DNA of 31,785 nt, taken from contig JAWLBX010000032.1 of assembly GCA_041687435.1 (NCBI GenBank), forward strand, positions 1-31,785, in the 5' to 3' direction. Positions 1 to 8,239 of the stretch are shown here, piece by piece. The stretch is from JACKII01 sp041687435 (lineage in GTDB: Bacteria > Pseudomonadota > Alphaproteobacteria > Bin95). Positions within the stretch are counted from its first letter, which is position 1, and the number at the start of each line of letters is the position of its first letter. A program made the translations under genes and the position numbers. The notes below the pieces were generated by a model. That model was not told where the DNA came from. It searched no databases and saw only the letters and a program-made list of their open reading frames with translations.

Positions 1-1
1 C

Positions 2-556
2 CGCGCCTATTATGAGTGGCTGCTCGAAAAATGCACCCGCGTCATGGAATCGATCAAGGCGCTGCCGCAACCGGTGATCGCGGCGGTGCATGGCATCGCC
101 ACGGCGGCCGGCGCGCAATTGGCGGCCACCTGTGACTTGGTTGTCGCCGCCGATAATGCCCGTTTCGCCACGCCCGGCGTGAATATCGGCACCTGGTGTT
201 CGACGCCGATGGTTGCGGTTTCCCGTAACGCCCATCAGAAGGCGGCGATGGAAATGCTGCTGACCGGCGATCTTTATGACGCCGATACGGCCCAGCGCTT
301 CGGCTTGGTCAACCGCGTCGTGCCGGCGGCGGCGCTGATGGACGAGGCGATGTCTCTGGCGGATAAGATCGCTGCCAAATCCCGGCTGGTCATCAGCCTG
401 GGCAAGGAAGCCTTCTACCGACAAAGCGAGATGGAGCGGTCGGAAGCGTATAAATACGCGTCGGAGGTGATGGCGCACAATATGCTGAAAGACGATTCGG
501 CGGAGGGTATCAAAGCCTTCATCGAAAAACGGCAGCCGAACTGGCGCAACCGCTAG
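2..556 (+). CDS. Enoyl-CoA hydratase/isomerase family protein, ECHDC3-like (5' end outside window)
   Basis: This is the C-terminal part of a crotonase-fold protein. The frame is open from base 2, so the true start lies upstream. The oxyanion-hole region is recognisable (HGIATAAGAQLAATCDL), followed by FATPGVNIG and the helix AAMEMLLTGDLYDA, and the order matches the crotonase family. The two glutamates that catalyse hydration in classical enoyl-CoA hydratase (rat E144 and E164) are replaced here by Gln (in AGAQLA) and Gly (in ATPGV). The same ATPGVN and CSTP signatures occur in the ECHDC3 subgroup, whose reaction is not well defined. The protein probably binds an acyl-CoA in the cytoplasm, but hydratase activity should not be assumed. 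The gene ends 17 bases before the convergent ubiG. The family call is certain; the reaction is unknown. Confidence 0.9.
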   Translation, partial: RAYYEWLLEKCTRVMESIKALPQPVIAAVHGIATAAGAQLAATCDLVVAADNARFATPGVNIGTWCSTPMVAVSRNAHQKAAMEMLLTGDLYDADTAQRFGLVNRVVPAAALMDEAMSLADKIAAKSRLVISLGKEAFYRQSEMERSEAYKYASEVMAHNMLKDDSAEGIKAFIEKRQPNWRNR

Positions 557-573
557 CCCTGCAATCCCTTTTT

Positions 574-1338
574 TCAGGATCGCGCCGGTTTCACGGCCGT
601 CATCAGGTAGTTCACCGTGGCCGGGCCGCGGGCGTGCCATCCGTAGAGCGGGTGCAGGTTCAGCCCAGTGACATCCACCACCTGCAGTCCGGCAGCCCGC
701 ACTGGCCCGGCCAGTTCCGACGGGCGCAGAAACTTGCGCCAGTCATGCGTGCCGGGCGGAACCCAGCGCAGCAGGTATTCCGCCGCGATCTTGCCGAGTG
801 CCAACGAGGCGAGGTTTCGGTTCAGGGTCGAGAGTACCAGCACGCCGCCCGGCCGCACCAGGGCGGCAACAGTCGTCAGAAAGGCCGCAGGGGCGGTGAC
901 ATGCTCCACGACTTCCAGGCAGGTGACCAGGTCGAACTGCCGGTCGGCTTCCGCCAACTCTTCGGCGCTGGCGACGTGGTAAGATAGTGGCAGGTCTTGG
1001 CCTTTTGCATGCTGCCTGGCCGCAACAATGCTGTCGGCGACCAGATCGATCCCCAAGGTTTCCGCTCCCATGCGCGCCAGCGGTTCTGCCACCAGCCCAC
1101 CGCCGCAGCCGATATCCAGCGCCGTCAGTCCCGTTAGGGGCTTCGGTCCGCCCCGCAGGCGCAGCCGCTGGATTGCCTGGCTGCGGATATAGCCGAGCCG
1201 GGCCGGGTTGATGCGATGCAGCGGGGCGAACGGCCCTTCCGTGTCCCACCAAGTGCGCGCATGGCGGCCAAACTGTGCCAACTCGCCCGGATCGGCGCTC
1301 TGCGACATGAAATCGGCGGGATTGGGCCTCGTAACCAT
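574..1338 (-). CDS. ubiG: Ubiquinone biosynthesis O-methyltransferase UbiG
   Basis: This 254-residue class I SAM-dependent methyltransferase carries out both O-methylation steps of ubiquinone synthesis (polyprenyl-catechol and demethylubiquinol substrates) on the cytoplasmic side of the membrane. The UbiG-specific N-terminal signature WWDTEGPFAPLHRINP lies around residues 30-45. SAM motif I is DIGCGGG at 75-81, and CLEVVEHV comes later. I chose the ATG at 1338 because AAGGA lies about eight bases before it. The open frame continues upstream to 1827, but that part is antisense to lysC and is not coding. An in-frame Met ten residues in is a weaker alternative start. The gene is divergent from lysC across 91 bases, an arrangement common in Alphaproteobacteria. 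Confidence 0.95.
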   Translation of the reverse strand: MVTRPNPADFMSQSADPGELAQFGRHARTWWDTEGPFAPLHRINPARLGYIRSQAIQRLRLRGGPKPLTGLTALDIGCGGGLVAEPLARMGAETLGIDLVADSIVAARQHAKGQDLPLSYHVASAEELAEADRQFDLVTCLEVVEHVTAPAAFLTTVAALVRPGGVLVLSTLNRNLASLALGKIAAEYLLRWVPPGTHDWRKFLRPSELAGPVRAAGLQVVDVTGLNLHPLYGWHARGPATVNYLMTAVKPARS

Positions 1339-1348
1339 GCCTGTTTCC

Positions 1349-1377
1349 TTGAGATGGCGGAGATGCGGGACTATGGT
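1349..1377 (+). promoter_or_regulatory. Candidate sigma-70-type promoter for lysC
   Basis: TTGAGA (1349-1354) and TATGGT (1372-1377) are separated by exactly 17 bases in the ubiG/lysC intergenic region. They would start transcription about 45 bases before the lysC GTG. This was found by eye from consensus similarity only. Confidence 0.4.
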
Positions 1378-1429
1378 GATTAGCTTATGAACCTGAAACA
1401 TCGCTACTAGCTGAGGACTCTGCAAGCCC

Positions 1430-2653
1430 GTGGCCCGCATTGTACAGAAATTCGGCGGCACATCCGTCGCGGACCTTGATCGTATCCGCAACGCGGCCCA
1501 GCGGGTGAAATGTGCGGTTGACGCTGGCGACCAGGTCGCTGTCGTGGTCTCCGCCATGGCCGGAGAGACCAATCGTCTGGTCGATTTGGTCCGCCAGGCG
1601 AGCCCGTTGCATGACGCCCGCGAATATGACGCCGTGGTTGCCACAGGCGAGCAGGTGACCAGTGGTTTGATGGCAGTGGTCCTGCAAGGTATGGGCGTGC
1701 CCGCCCGCTCGTTCCAGGGCTGGCAGATCCCGCTCAAGACCGATGCCGGCCACAGCCGCGCCCGCATCCGAGAGATCGACGCCGCGTTGATGCTGGAGCG
1801 CATGGGCGAGGGCGTGGTGCCCGTCATCGCCGGCTTTCAGGGGGTGAGCGACATGGGCCGCATCACGACGCTCGGCCGCGGCGGCTCGGATACGTCGGCG
1901 GTGGCCCTGGCGGCGGCGTTGGATGCCGACCGTTGCGATATTTTTACGGATGTGGATGGCGTTTACACCTGCGACCCGCGAATCGTCACCCGCGCGCGCA
2001 AGCTGGACCGCATTACGTACGAGGAAATGCTGGAAATGGCGTCACTCGGCGCCAAGGTGCTGCAAACTCGCTCGGTCGAGCTGGCAATGAACCATCGCGT
2101 GCGGGTGCAGGTGCTCTCCAGTTTCGAGGACAAGCCAGGAACCCTGGTGGTGGATGAGGACGAGATCATGGAACAAGAGGTCGTCAGCGGCATTGCCTAC
2201 AACCGCGACGAGGCCAAGGTGACGTTGCGGCAGGTCTCGGACCGGCCAGGGGTGGCGGCGGCGATTTTCGGCCCGCTGGCGGAAGCCGGAATCAACGTGG
2301 ATATGATCGTCCAAAACGTCTCTGCCGATGGCGTGACGACCGATTTGACCTTTACCGTCGGCAAGGCAGATCTCGATCGCGTCAATGCGCTGCTGCGGGC
2401 CAAGCAGGGCGAAATCGGCTTTGCCGAGGTGATTGCCGACCCGAGCGTGGTCAAGGTGTCGATCATCGGCGTGGGCATGCGCAGTCATGCCGGCGTGGCG
2501 CAGAAAATGTTTTCGACCCTGGCCGAAAAGGGTATCAACATCCAGGTCATCTCCACCTCCGAAATCAAGGTGAGCATCCTGATTGCCGAAGACTATGCCG
2601 AGCTGGCGCTGCGCGCGCTGCACACGGCCTATGGCCTCGACGCGGCGGCCTAA
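1430..2653 (+). CDS. lysC: Aspartate kinase
   Basis: Aspartokinase phosphorylates L-aspartate with ATP, the first committed step to lysine/diaminopimelate, threonine and methionine. The 407-residue length is typical of the stand-alone enzyme. The N-terminal kinase signature KFGGTS is at residues 7-12, and the nucleotide/substrate segment TLGRGGSDTSA precedes FTDVDGVYTCDPR. Two C-terminal ACT domains follow from about residue 265, including the second ACT region VSIIGVGMRSHAGVAQKMF, which normally gives feedback control by end-product amino acids. The start is a GTG with GAGGA about 14 bases upstream. The stop overlaps the next gene's ATG by one base (TAATG), so the two are probably translationally coupled. 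In many Alphaproteobacteria ptsP follows lysC; here a flavoprotein gene does. Confidence 0.96.
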   Translation: MARIVQKFGGTSVADLDRIRNAAQRVKCAVDAGDQVAVVVSAMAGETNRLVDLVRQASPLHDAREYDAVVATGEQVTSGLMAVVLQGMGVPARSFQGWQIPLKTDAGHSRARIREIDAALMLERMGEGVVPVIAGFQGVSDMGRITTLGRGGSDTSAVALAAALDADRCDIFTDVDGVYTCDPRIVTRARKLDRITYEEMLEMASLGAKVLQTRSVELAMNHRVRVQVLSSFEDKPGTLVVDEDEIMEQEVVSGIAYNRDEAKVTLRQVSDRPGVAAAIFGPLAEAGINVDMIVQNVSADGVTTDLTFTVGKADLDRVNALLRAKQGEIGFAEVIADPSVVKVSIIGVGMRSHAGVAQKMFSTLAEKGINIQVISTSEIKVSILIAEDYAELALRALHTAYGLDAAA

Positions 2654-3675
2654 TGGGCATGCCTGATCTTGCCCTGCTCGATCGCCTATGGGCGCGCGGA
2701 TGCGCGCTTTTGGGCACGCGGTATGCAATCATGGGCGGCGCCATGACCTGGGTGTCGGAGCGGAACCTGGTGGCCGCCATCAGCAATGCCGGCGGTTTCG
2801 GCGTGATTGCTTGCGGTGCGATGGAGCCGGACCGCCTGCGTGAGGAAATCCGGGCAACCCGGGCGATGACTGGCAAGCCATTCGGCGTCAATCTTATCAC
2901 CATGCACCCACGTCTTCTCGATCTGATCGCGGTGTGTCTGGAGGAGGATGTCGGTCATATCGTACTGGCCGGCGGCATTCCATCACGGGCCGCCATGCGG
3001 CAGGTGAAGGATGGCGGTGCGACGCTGATCTGTTTTGCCCCGGCGCTGATACTGGCGAAAAAGCTGGTGCGGGATGGCGCCGATGCCCTGGTGATCGAGG
3101 GGGCGGAGGCTGGCGGCCATGTCGGGCCGGTCGCCACCAGCGTGCTGGCGCAGGAGATCCTGCCGGTCATTCGTGAGGTGCCGGTGTTCGTTGCTGGCGG
3201 AATTGGCCGGGGGGAGGCGATTCTCTCCTATCTGGAAATGGGGGCCTCGGGCGTGCAGCTTGGCACCCGGTTTGTCTGTGCCACAGAAAGCATAGCCCAT
3301 CCGGCCTTCAAAAAAGCCTTTATCAGAGGCGACGCGCGGGACGCGCAGACCAGCGTTCAAGTCGATCCCGGATTTCCGGTGATTCCGGTGCGCGCCTTGC
3401 AGAACAAGGCCACGCAGCGGTTCAGCGAATTCCAGCAGGAAACCATCGCCAAGGTGCGGACCGGCCAGCTGGACGCAAAGTCCGCACAACTGGTGATTGA
3501 GCATTTCTGGGCCGGAGCGCTGCGCCGCGCCGTGATTGAAGGCGATGTCGAGAATGGCTCGCTGATGGCCGGACAGAGCGTCGGCATGGTCCGGGCAGAG
3601 CAACCGGCCGCCGCCATCCTCTCGGATTTGCTCGAACAGGCTGCTGGGGCATTGGCGAATCGCTGTGCGACCTGA
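2653..3675 (+). CDS. Nitronate monooxygenase family FMN protein
   Basis: This 340-residue TIM-barrel flavoprotein belongs to the nitronate monooxygenase / 2-nitropropane dioxygenase family, which also includes FabK-type enoyl-ACP reductases. The sequence shows the N-terminal strand with ISNAGGFGVIACGAM (about 43-57), EGAEAGGHVG with the family histidine H156, and the FMN-phosphate binding segments AGGIGRGEAI (181-190) and GASGVQLGTRFV (197-208). Members oxidise alkyl nitronates using FMN and O2, but many homologues have unknown substrates. The ATG overlaps the lysC stop by one base, so it is probably in the lysC transcript. The family is clear; the substrate cannot be told from sequence. Confidence 0.88.
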   Translation: MGMPDLALLDRLWARGCALLGTRYAIMGGAMTWVSERNLVAAISNAGGFGVIACGAMEPDRLREEIRATRAMTGKPFGVNLITMHPRLLDLIAVCLEEDVGHIVLAGGIPSRAAMRQVKDGGATLICFAPALILAKKLVRDGADALVIEGAEAGGHVGPVATSVLAQEILPVIREVPVFVAGGIGRGEAILSYLEMGASGVQLGTRFVCATESIAHPAFKKAFIRGDARDAQTSVQVDPGFPVIPVRALQNKATQRFSEFQQETIAKVRTGQLDAKSAQLVIEHFWAGALRRAVIEGDVENGSLMAGQSVGMVRAEQPAAAILSDLLEQAAGALANRCAT

Positions 3676-3738
3676 CGACATTGATTCGCGGACCAATTCA
3701 TTCCTGAGCCCGCTTGCTGCGGCTGTGAGATTGTACCG

Positions 3739-3767
3739 TTGATCCCCTGTCGCAGGCGCGGTAAAAC
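3739..3767 (+). promoter_or_regulatory. Candidate promoter upstream of the RodZ-like gene
   Basis: TTGATC (3739-3744) and TAAAAC (3762-3767) are 17 bases apart in the 168-base gap after the flavoprotein gene. They sit about 75 bases before the GTG at 3844. This is a consensus match by eye. Confidence 0.35.
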
Positions 3768-3843
3768 TAATACAACGATAACGATAGCTTAGCAGGGTCG
3801 GCTTCTCAGCAGGCTTCATCCGGCGAGAACTCAGGGGTTAGAA

Positions 3844-5208
3844 GTGCAAGAGCACGGCGGCAGGTCATCGTCGGCACGTGAGTTAGCAGCCGCGGAACAT
3901 GGCGCTGCTACCACGCCTTGTGCACACGATGCCGAGGGTATCGGTCGTTGGCTGCGTCATCGGCGGGAGGCGTTTGGACTCACCGTTGCGGAGGTCTCCC
4001 GCGCCCTGAAATTGCGGGCTTCGTATATCGAAGCCATGGAGGCGGAAGCCTTTGGCGATTTGCCGGGGCGCACCTATACCGCCGGCTATGTGCGGTCCCT
4101 GGCCTTGGCGCTTGCATTGGACCCGGACGAAGCTGCCACGCGCCTGCGCGCCGCATGGCCGCCGGATGTGGCGACAGGGACGCCATCTCCACCCTTTGCC
4201 CACGCCGCCGGCGAGCGCCGCTTTCCCATGAGCGTGGTGCTATCCCTATCGTTGGCGGTAGCGGTTGCCGCGTATGCCTATTGGTATATGAACCAGTCGG
4301 CTGAAATGGGGCGGCCGCTGCTGAGCCCTGTGGCGGAACTGGAGGCGGAACCCGACCCAATGGTAGCGGAGCGCCCGGAAGTCCAGCCGCCAGCTCCAGG
4401 GCCTTTGCAGTTGCTGGGTGTGCCCGAACTGGCGCAATCGCTCGACGCCACGAATGCCATTGGGCGTAGCGCCGATGCAGTGCAGATGGCCAAGGCCAAT
4501 CTGATCGCATTGCCGGCGGGGCCTTTCCCGCGCCCGCGGCCCGGCACCGATGCGGCGGCACAGTTTGCTGCCATATACGTTCCGGCGCCTGCTTACGAGG
4601 GTGAACCGTCCGCGGATTCCACTGCAAGGGCGGGCGGCTTGCCGGAAGCGTCGTCTCTGGCCGCCTATTTGCCTGCCATAGGCCTGCGGGCGGATCTGGG
4701 GCCATTGCGCAGCGGCGTGCAACTGCCAGCCATCGCGCTGGCGGCCAATTCCGCCGGGAACGCGGACCAGCAGGCCGTTGCCGCGCCAGCTGGCCGGACC
4801 ACTCAGGCGTTCGCCGCGGTTCCTCCCTCAGCCCTGCCAATGAGGCCGATTGGCGAGGCGGCGGGCAAGCGGGGCGGAAACGTGGACGGAGCGGCTTATG
4901 ATCCGATGGCGTCGTTGGCGCGAACGGAGCCACAGGACAGTGCGTCCCTGGTACCGATCACTATCCTGGCCGATGCGCCATGCTGGATTGAAATTCACAC
5001 TGCGGGCGGCGAGGTGCTGATACAGCGTCTGCTGGAACCAGGCGAACGGTTGGACGTGCCATCACAGCCCGGGTTGACCCTAACGGCCGGCAATGCCGGC
5101 GGCATCCGTATTCTGGTGGATGGTGTAACGGCCGCTGCGGTTGGCGGCATCGGTCAGGTTGTACGCGGCGTTTCGCTCAACCCGTATCGCCTGTTGGCGC
5201 TTCGTTAG
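3844..5208 (+). CDS. RodZ-like helix-turn-helix membrane protein with DUF4115 domain
   Basis: This 454-residue protein has the RodZ domain order. A cytoplasmic HTH_25 domain lies at about 32-95 (GRWLRHRREAFGLTVAEVSR through the RTYTAGYVRSLA signature). One transmembrane helix follows at about 128-147. A long Ala/Pro-rich periplasmic linker leads to a C-terminal DUF4115 beta domain from about 369 (PITILADAPCWIEI... to VSLNPYRL). RodZ proteins link MreB filaments to the cell-wall elongation machinery. The start is a GTG with AGGGG about seven bases upstream, behind a candidate promoter. In related genomes this gene usually precedes ispG and hisS, but here it faces a convergent di-iron protein gene 21 bases away. 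The architecture is certain; an exact RodZ role is inferred. Confidence 0.88.
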   Translation: MQEHGGRSSSARELAAAEHGAATTPCAHDAEGIGRWLRHRREAFGLTVAEVSRALKLRASYIEAMEAEAFGDLPGRTYTAGYVRSLALALALDPDEAATRLRAAWPPDVATGTPSPPFAHAAGERRFPMSVVLSLSLAVAVAAYAYWYMNQSAEMGRPLLSPVAELEAEPDPMVAERPEVQPPAPGPLQLLGVPELAQSLDATNAIGRSADAVQMAKANLIALPAGPFPRPRPGTDAAAQFAAIYVPAPAYEGEPSADSTARAGGLPEASSLAAYLPAIGLRADLGPLRSGVQLPAIALAANSAGNADQQAVAAPAGRTTQAFAAVPPSALPMRPIGEAAGKRGGNVDGAAYDPMASLARTEPQDSASLVPITILADAPCWIEIHTAGGEVLIQRLLEPGERLDVPSQPGLTLTAGNAGGIRILVDGVTAAAVGGIGQVVRGVSLNPYRLLALR

Positions 5209-5229
5209 GTCATAGTAACCGGTCGGCTG

Positions 5230-6060
5230 TCAGCTGGACGTTGCACCGGCAAGCCGCATCTGCCGGCGGGCTTTGTGCGCCATCAACGCCTTGACAATGC
5301 GGCTCATCAAACGGCTGGCCCGGCCGTGCGGGGCAAACCCCAGCGCCTTGAAAATCATACCCACTGCCCGTTCGACATGGTTCGGCTGGTACAAGGCATA
5401 GGCACGTTGGGAATAGGCACGCGATGCGCGGCGGCGGTCATAGGGGGCAGGGGCCAGGTTAGCCGTGTGATAGGCGTAAGCCAATTCATCGTCTTCCGAC
5501 TCGAGAATCCGGCTCAACGCGACCCAGACGCGGCGCAGCGGTGACAGCCGCTCCCGTTCCAGATAGCGGTGCAGATTGCGATAGAACAGGCCGTAATGCC
5601 GCCATTCGTCGGTGGCGATGCGCCGGCAGATTTCTTTCAGCACCGGTTCATCCGTCGCATCGGCGATGGCTGTGTAATAGGAACTGGTGCCGACCTCGAC
5701 CATGCAGCGGGCGATCAGCTCGCCCGAGCGGGAGCCACGAATCGATTGGTCCGCATCCACTTGAATCTGAAAAGAGGTGCGAAAATTTGCAAATCGCTCA
5801 TCGTAATCGAAGGTTGGGTCAACCATCGTGGCCCACCGCCCGAGGGCAACACCGTGTTGCACCTCTTCCTCCGCCCATTCTTGGGCAGCTTTCCGAAAAT
5901 CGGGATCGTCGCTAAACACATTGCACAAATAGGCTGCGTAATCGCGTGCGTTGGATTCCACCATAGCGGCCGCCCGCACGATTTTGGCAATATCAGGATC
6001 AACCCGCGCGGGATCGAATTGATCCCACGGAATATCGTCCAAGGTCCATAGACGCGACAT
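5230..6060 (-). CDS. Ferritin-like di-iron domain protein
   Basis: This 276-residue soluble, mostly helical protein carries a complete ferritin-like di-iron ligand set: E35, then E66-x-x-H69 (EEEVQH), then E122, then E152-x-x-H155 (TDEWRHY). The spacing of Glu, ExxH, Glu, ExxH is that of rubrerythrin, ferritin and acyl-ACP desaturase-like four-helix bundles. There is no rubredoxin domain. The C-terminal ~100 residues are Arg-rich and match no domain I know. The substrate (peroxide, O2, or a hydroxylated metabolite) cannot be told. The ATG at 6060 has GAGAGG upstream. Its promoter region contains a 17-base palindrome, so regulation by a dimeric repressor is plausible. It is transcribed alone, with the atp terminator behind it. 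Confidence 0.85.
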   Translation of the reverse strand: MSRLWTLDDIPWDQFDPARVDPDIAKIVRAAAMVESNARDYAAYLCNVFSDDPDFRKAAQEWAEEEVQHGVALGRWATMVDPTFDYDERFANFRTSFQIQVDADQSIRGSRSGELIARCMVEVGTSSYYTAIADATDEPVLKEICRRIATDEWRHYGLFYRNLHRYLERERLSPLRRVWVALSRILESEDDELAYAYHTANLAPAPYDRRRASRAYSQRAYALYQPNHVERAVGMIFKALGFAPHGRASRLMSRIVKALMAHKARRQMRLAGATSS

Positions 6061-6094
6061 GCCTTCGCCTCTCTATATGCCTCAAGGACAATTT

Positions 6095-6111
6095 GGAACA
6101 AGTCTTGTTCC
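6095..6111. promoter_or_regulatory. Perfect palindrome GGAACAAG-T-CTTGTTCC, candidate operator
   Basis: Two perfect 8-base arms flank one central base, 35 bases upstream of the di-iron protein start codon. On the minus strand the palindrome lies just downstream of a candidate -10 box, where a bound repressor would block transcription. The regulator is unknown. Alphaproteobacterial LexA normally uses a direct GTTC-N7-GTTC repeat, which this is not. Confidence 0.5.
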
Positions 6112-6127
6112 GCTCACTCACCCCATA

Positions 6128-6155
6128 GATATAGGAAAACCCGGTGGTCCAGCAA
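6128..6155 (-). promoter_or_regulatory. Candidate promoter for the ferritin-like gene
   Basis: Read on the minus strand, TTGCTG (6155-6150) and TATATC (6133-6128) are 16 bases apart. The palindrome at 6095-6111 then lies in the early transcribed region. This is a consensus match by eye. Confidence 0.3.
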
Positions 6156-6247
6156 TGGGGCCTGTTTGTTGATTTTGGGGCGCTTGTGGACTTCTGCCGC
6201 CAAACATAGGTCTGGGATGGGGTGGTAGACCGTGAACCGGTGTGCGC

Positions 6248-6281
6248 GCAAAAAAAAACGCCGCAACAGTGTGCGGCGTTT
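6248..6281 (-). terminator. Rho-independent terminator of the atp operon
   Basis: On the minus strand a 10-base-pair stem (arms 6272-6281 and 6256-6265, core GCCGCA/TGCGGC) with a six-base loop is followed directly by a run of T. It starts 25 bases after the atpC stop codon. On the plus strand the tail is A-rich, so it works mainly for atpC. Confidence 0.9.
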
Positions 6282-6305
6282 AAAAAAGCAGGTTGGATTT
6301 CCGAT

Positions 6306-6725
6306 CTAGTGGGTTAGCCCGCGTCGCACCGCATCCAGCATTGCTTGAGCAACATCCACGCGGCGTGCGGCGCTCTTCCGTTCTTGGTCGGTGGTCGCGA
6401 TATCGATATCTTCCCGGGCGATGCGCAGATCTTGCTCGGTCTGGGCCGAATCGATCTCCGAAACTGGCATCGCCAGTTCGGCCAGAACCGTGCAGCGCTC
6501 ACCCGTCACCTCGGCAAATCCGCCGGCTACGAAGATGCGTTCGGAAACCTCGCGGCCCTTGTAGATCGAGATCACGCCTGGCCGCACGGTGGAGATCAGG
6601 GGGGCGTGACCCGGCAGGACGCCGAAATCGCCCTCCTCGCCGGGAACCACTACCATGTCAACGGGTTTCGAGGTGAGCAGCCGTGCCGGCGAGACCAACT
6701 CGAAATCGACTTTTCCGTCCGCCAT
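6306..6725 (-). CDS. atpC: ATP synthase F1 subunit epsilon
   Basis: This is the 139-residue epsilon subunit, part of the F1 central stalk, which couples rotation to catalysis and can inhibit ATP hydrolysis. The N-terminal beta-sandwich signature GEEGDFGVLPGHAPLIS-type segment (about 29-45) and the later FVAGGFAEVTGERCTVLAE are characteristic. The C-terminal helical part holds the Arg/Ala-rich AARRVDVAQAMLDA. It is the last gene of the F1 operon, 25 bases after atpD and just before a strong terminator. The ribosome binding site before the ATG is weak, so it may rely on coupling to atpD. Confidence 0.96.
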   Translation of the reverse strand: MADGKVDFELVSPARLLTSKPVDMVVVPGEEGDFGVLPGHAPLISTVRPGVISIYKGREVSERIFVAGGFAEVTGERCTVLAELAMPVSEIDSAQTEQDLRIAREDIDIATTDQERKSAARRVDVAQAMLDAVRRGLTH

Positions 6726-6750
6726 CTGTTTTCAGCCGTCCCGGGTTTGG

Positions 6751-8178
6751 TTAAGCCGCCTCAGCGGCCATTTTGCGGGCTTTCTCCATGACCTGATCCA
6801 TGGTGCCGACCATGTAGAACGCCGCTTCCGGCAGATCGTCATAATCGCCATCCACGATGGCCTTGAAGCCCTTGATGGTATCTTCGAGCTGTACGAACTC
6901 GCCCGGCGTGCCGGTGAACACCTCGGCCACATGGAACGGCTGGGACAGGAAGCGTTGCAGCTTGCGGGCGCGCGCCACCACCAGTTTCTGGTCTTCGGAC
7001 AGCTCGTCCATGCCCAGAATGGCGATGATGTCCTGCAAGGCCTTGTATTCCTGCAAGGTTTCCTGCACGCGCCGTGCAGTCCGATAATGCTCCTCGCCGA
7101 CGATGTGCGCATCAAGGATACGCGAGGTCGAATCGAGCGGATCCACCGCCGGATAGATGCCCAACTCGGCAATAGAACGCGACAACACCGTCGTGGCGTC
7201 CAAGTGCGAGAAGGTCGTGGCCGGCGCCGGGTCGGTCAAGTCGTCCGCTGGCACGTACACGGCCTGCACCGAGGTAATGGAGCCCTTGTTGGTGGAAGTA
7301 ATGCGTTCCTGCAGGGCGCCCATGTCGGTGCCTAGCGTCGGCTGGTAGCCCACGGCGGACGGGATGCGGCCAAGCATTGCCGACACCTCTGAACCCGCCT
7401 GTGTGAACCGGAAGATGTTGTCGACGAACAACAGCACGTCCTGGCCTTCCTCGTCGCGGAAGTATTCCGCCTGGGTCAGGCCGGCCAGCGCGACGCGGGC
7501 GCGGGCGCCCGGCGGCTCGTTCATCTGGCCATAGACCAGTGCCGCCTTGCTGTTTCCGCCTTCGAGATCGATAACGCCCGACTCGATCATTTCGTGATAA
7601 AGGTCATTGCCCTCGCGGGTGCGCTCGCCCACGCCAGCGAACACGGAATAGCCGCCATGGCCTTTCGCGATGTTGTTGATCAGCTCCATGATCAGCACGG
7701 TCTTGCCGACGCCGGCGCCACCGAACAGGCCGATCTTACCACCCTTGGCGTATGGGGTGAGCAGATCGACAACCTTGATGCCGGTGACCAACTGCTCGGT
7801 CTCCGTCGCCTGTTCGGCGAAGGTGGGGGCTGCGCGGTGGATCGGGAAACGCTGTTTGGTTTCCACCGGACCGCGGTCGTCGATCGGTTCGCCGATCACG
7901 TTCATGATGCGGCCCAGCACCTCCGGCCCGACAGGCACGGTGATTGGCGAGCCTGTCGCCTCCGCCTTGTCGTTGCGGGTCAGGCCCTCGGTGGTGTCCA
8001 TCGCGATGGTGCGCACACTGTTTTCGCCCAAGTGCTGCGCCACTTCCAGCACCAGCACGGAGCCATCAGCGCGCTTCACTTCGAGGGCGTCCAGAATCGA
8101 CGGGATTTCGCCGTCGAATTGGACGTCCACGACCGCGCCCATCACCTGGGTGATCCGGCCGACAGCGTTTTTCGCCAT
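6751..8178 (-). CDS. atpD: ATP synthase F1 subunit beta
   Basis: This is the catalytic beta subunit, 475 residues, of full normal length. The Walker A loop is GGAGVGKT at 153-160. Further marks are the catalytic-site stretch AGVGERTREGNDLYHEM, the Walker B strand DVLLFVDNIFRFTQAG, and SAVGYQPTLGTDMGALQERI. The start is an ATG with a very good ribosome binding site (AAGGAG, eight bases spacing). It follows atpG by 61 bases. Nothing is unusual. Confidence 0.98.
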   Translation of the reverse strand: MAKNAVGRITQVMGAVVDVQFDGEIPSILDALEVKRADGSVLVLEVAQHLGENSVRTIAMDTTEGLTRNDKAEATGSPITVPVGPEVLGRIMNVIGEPIDDRGPVETKQRFPIHRAAPTFAEQATETEQLVTGIKVVDLLTPYAKGGKIGLFGGAGVGKTVLIMELINNIAKGHGGYSVFAGVGERTREGNDLYHEMIESGVIDLEGGNSKAALVYGQMNEPPGARARVALAGLTQAEYFRDEEGQDVLLFVDNIFRFTQAGSEVSAMLGRIPSAVGYQPTLGTDMGALQERITSTNKGSITSVQAVYVPADDLTDPAPATTFSHLDATTVLSRSIAELGIYPAVDPLDSTSRILDAHIVGEEHYRTARRVQETLQEYKALQDIIAILGMDELSEDQKLVVARARKLQRFLSQPFHVAEVFTGTPGEFVQLEDTIKGFKAIVDGDYDDLPEAAFYMVGTMDQVMEKARKMAAEAA

Positions 8179-8239
8179 GGGGTCAACTCCTTACCAAATC
8201 CGGTCGATTACAAAGCCTAAGGCCAAGCGGCCTCGGCTG

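Noticed and set aside
1339..1827. Extension of the ubiG frame upstream of its ATG
   Set aside because: It is antisense to lysC and is not part of any methyltransferase; the ATG at 1338 has its own ribosome binding site.
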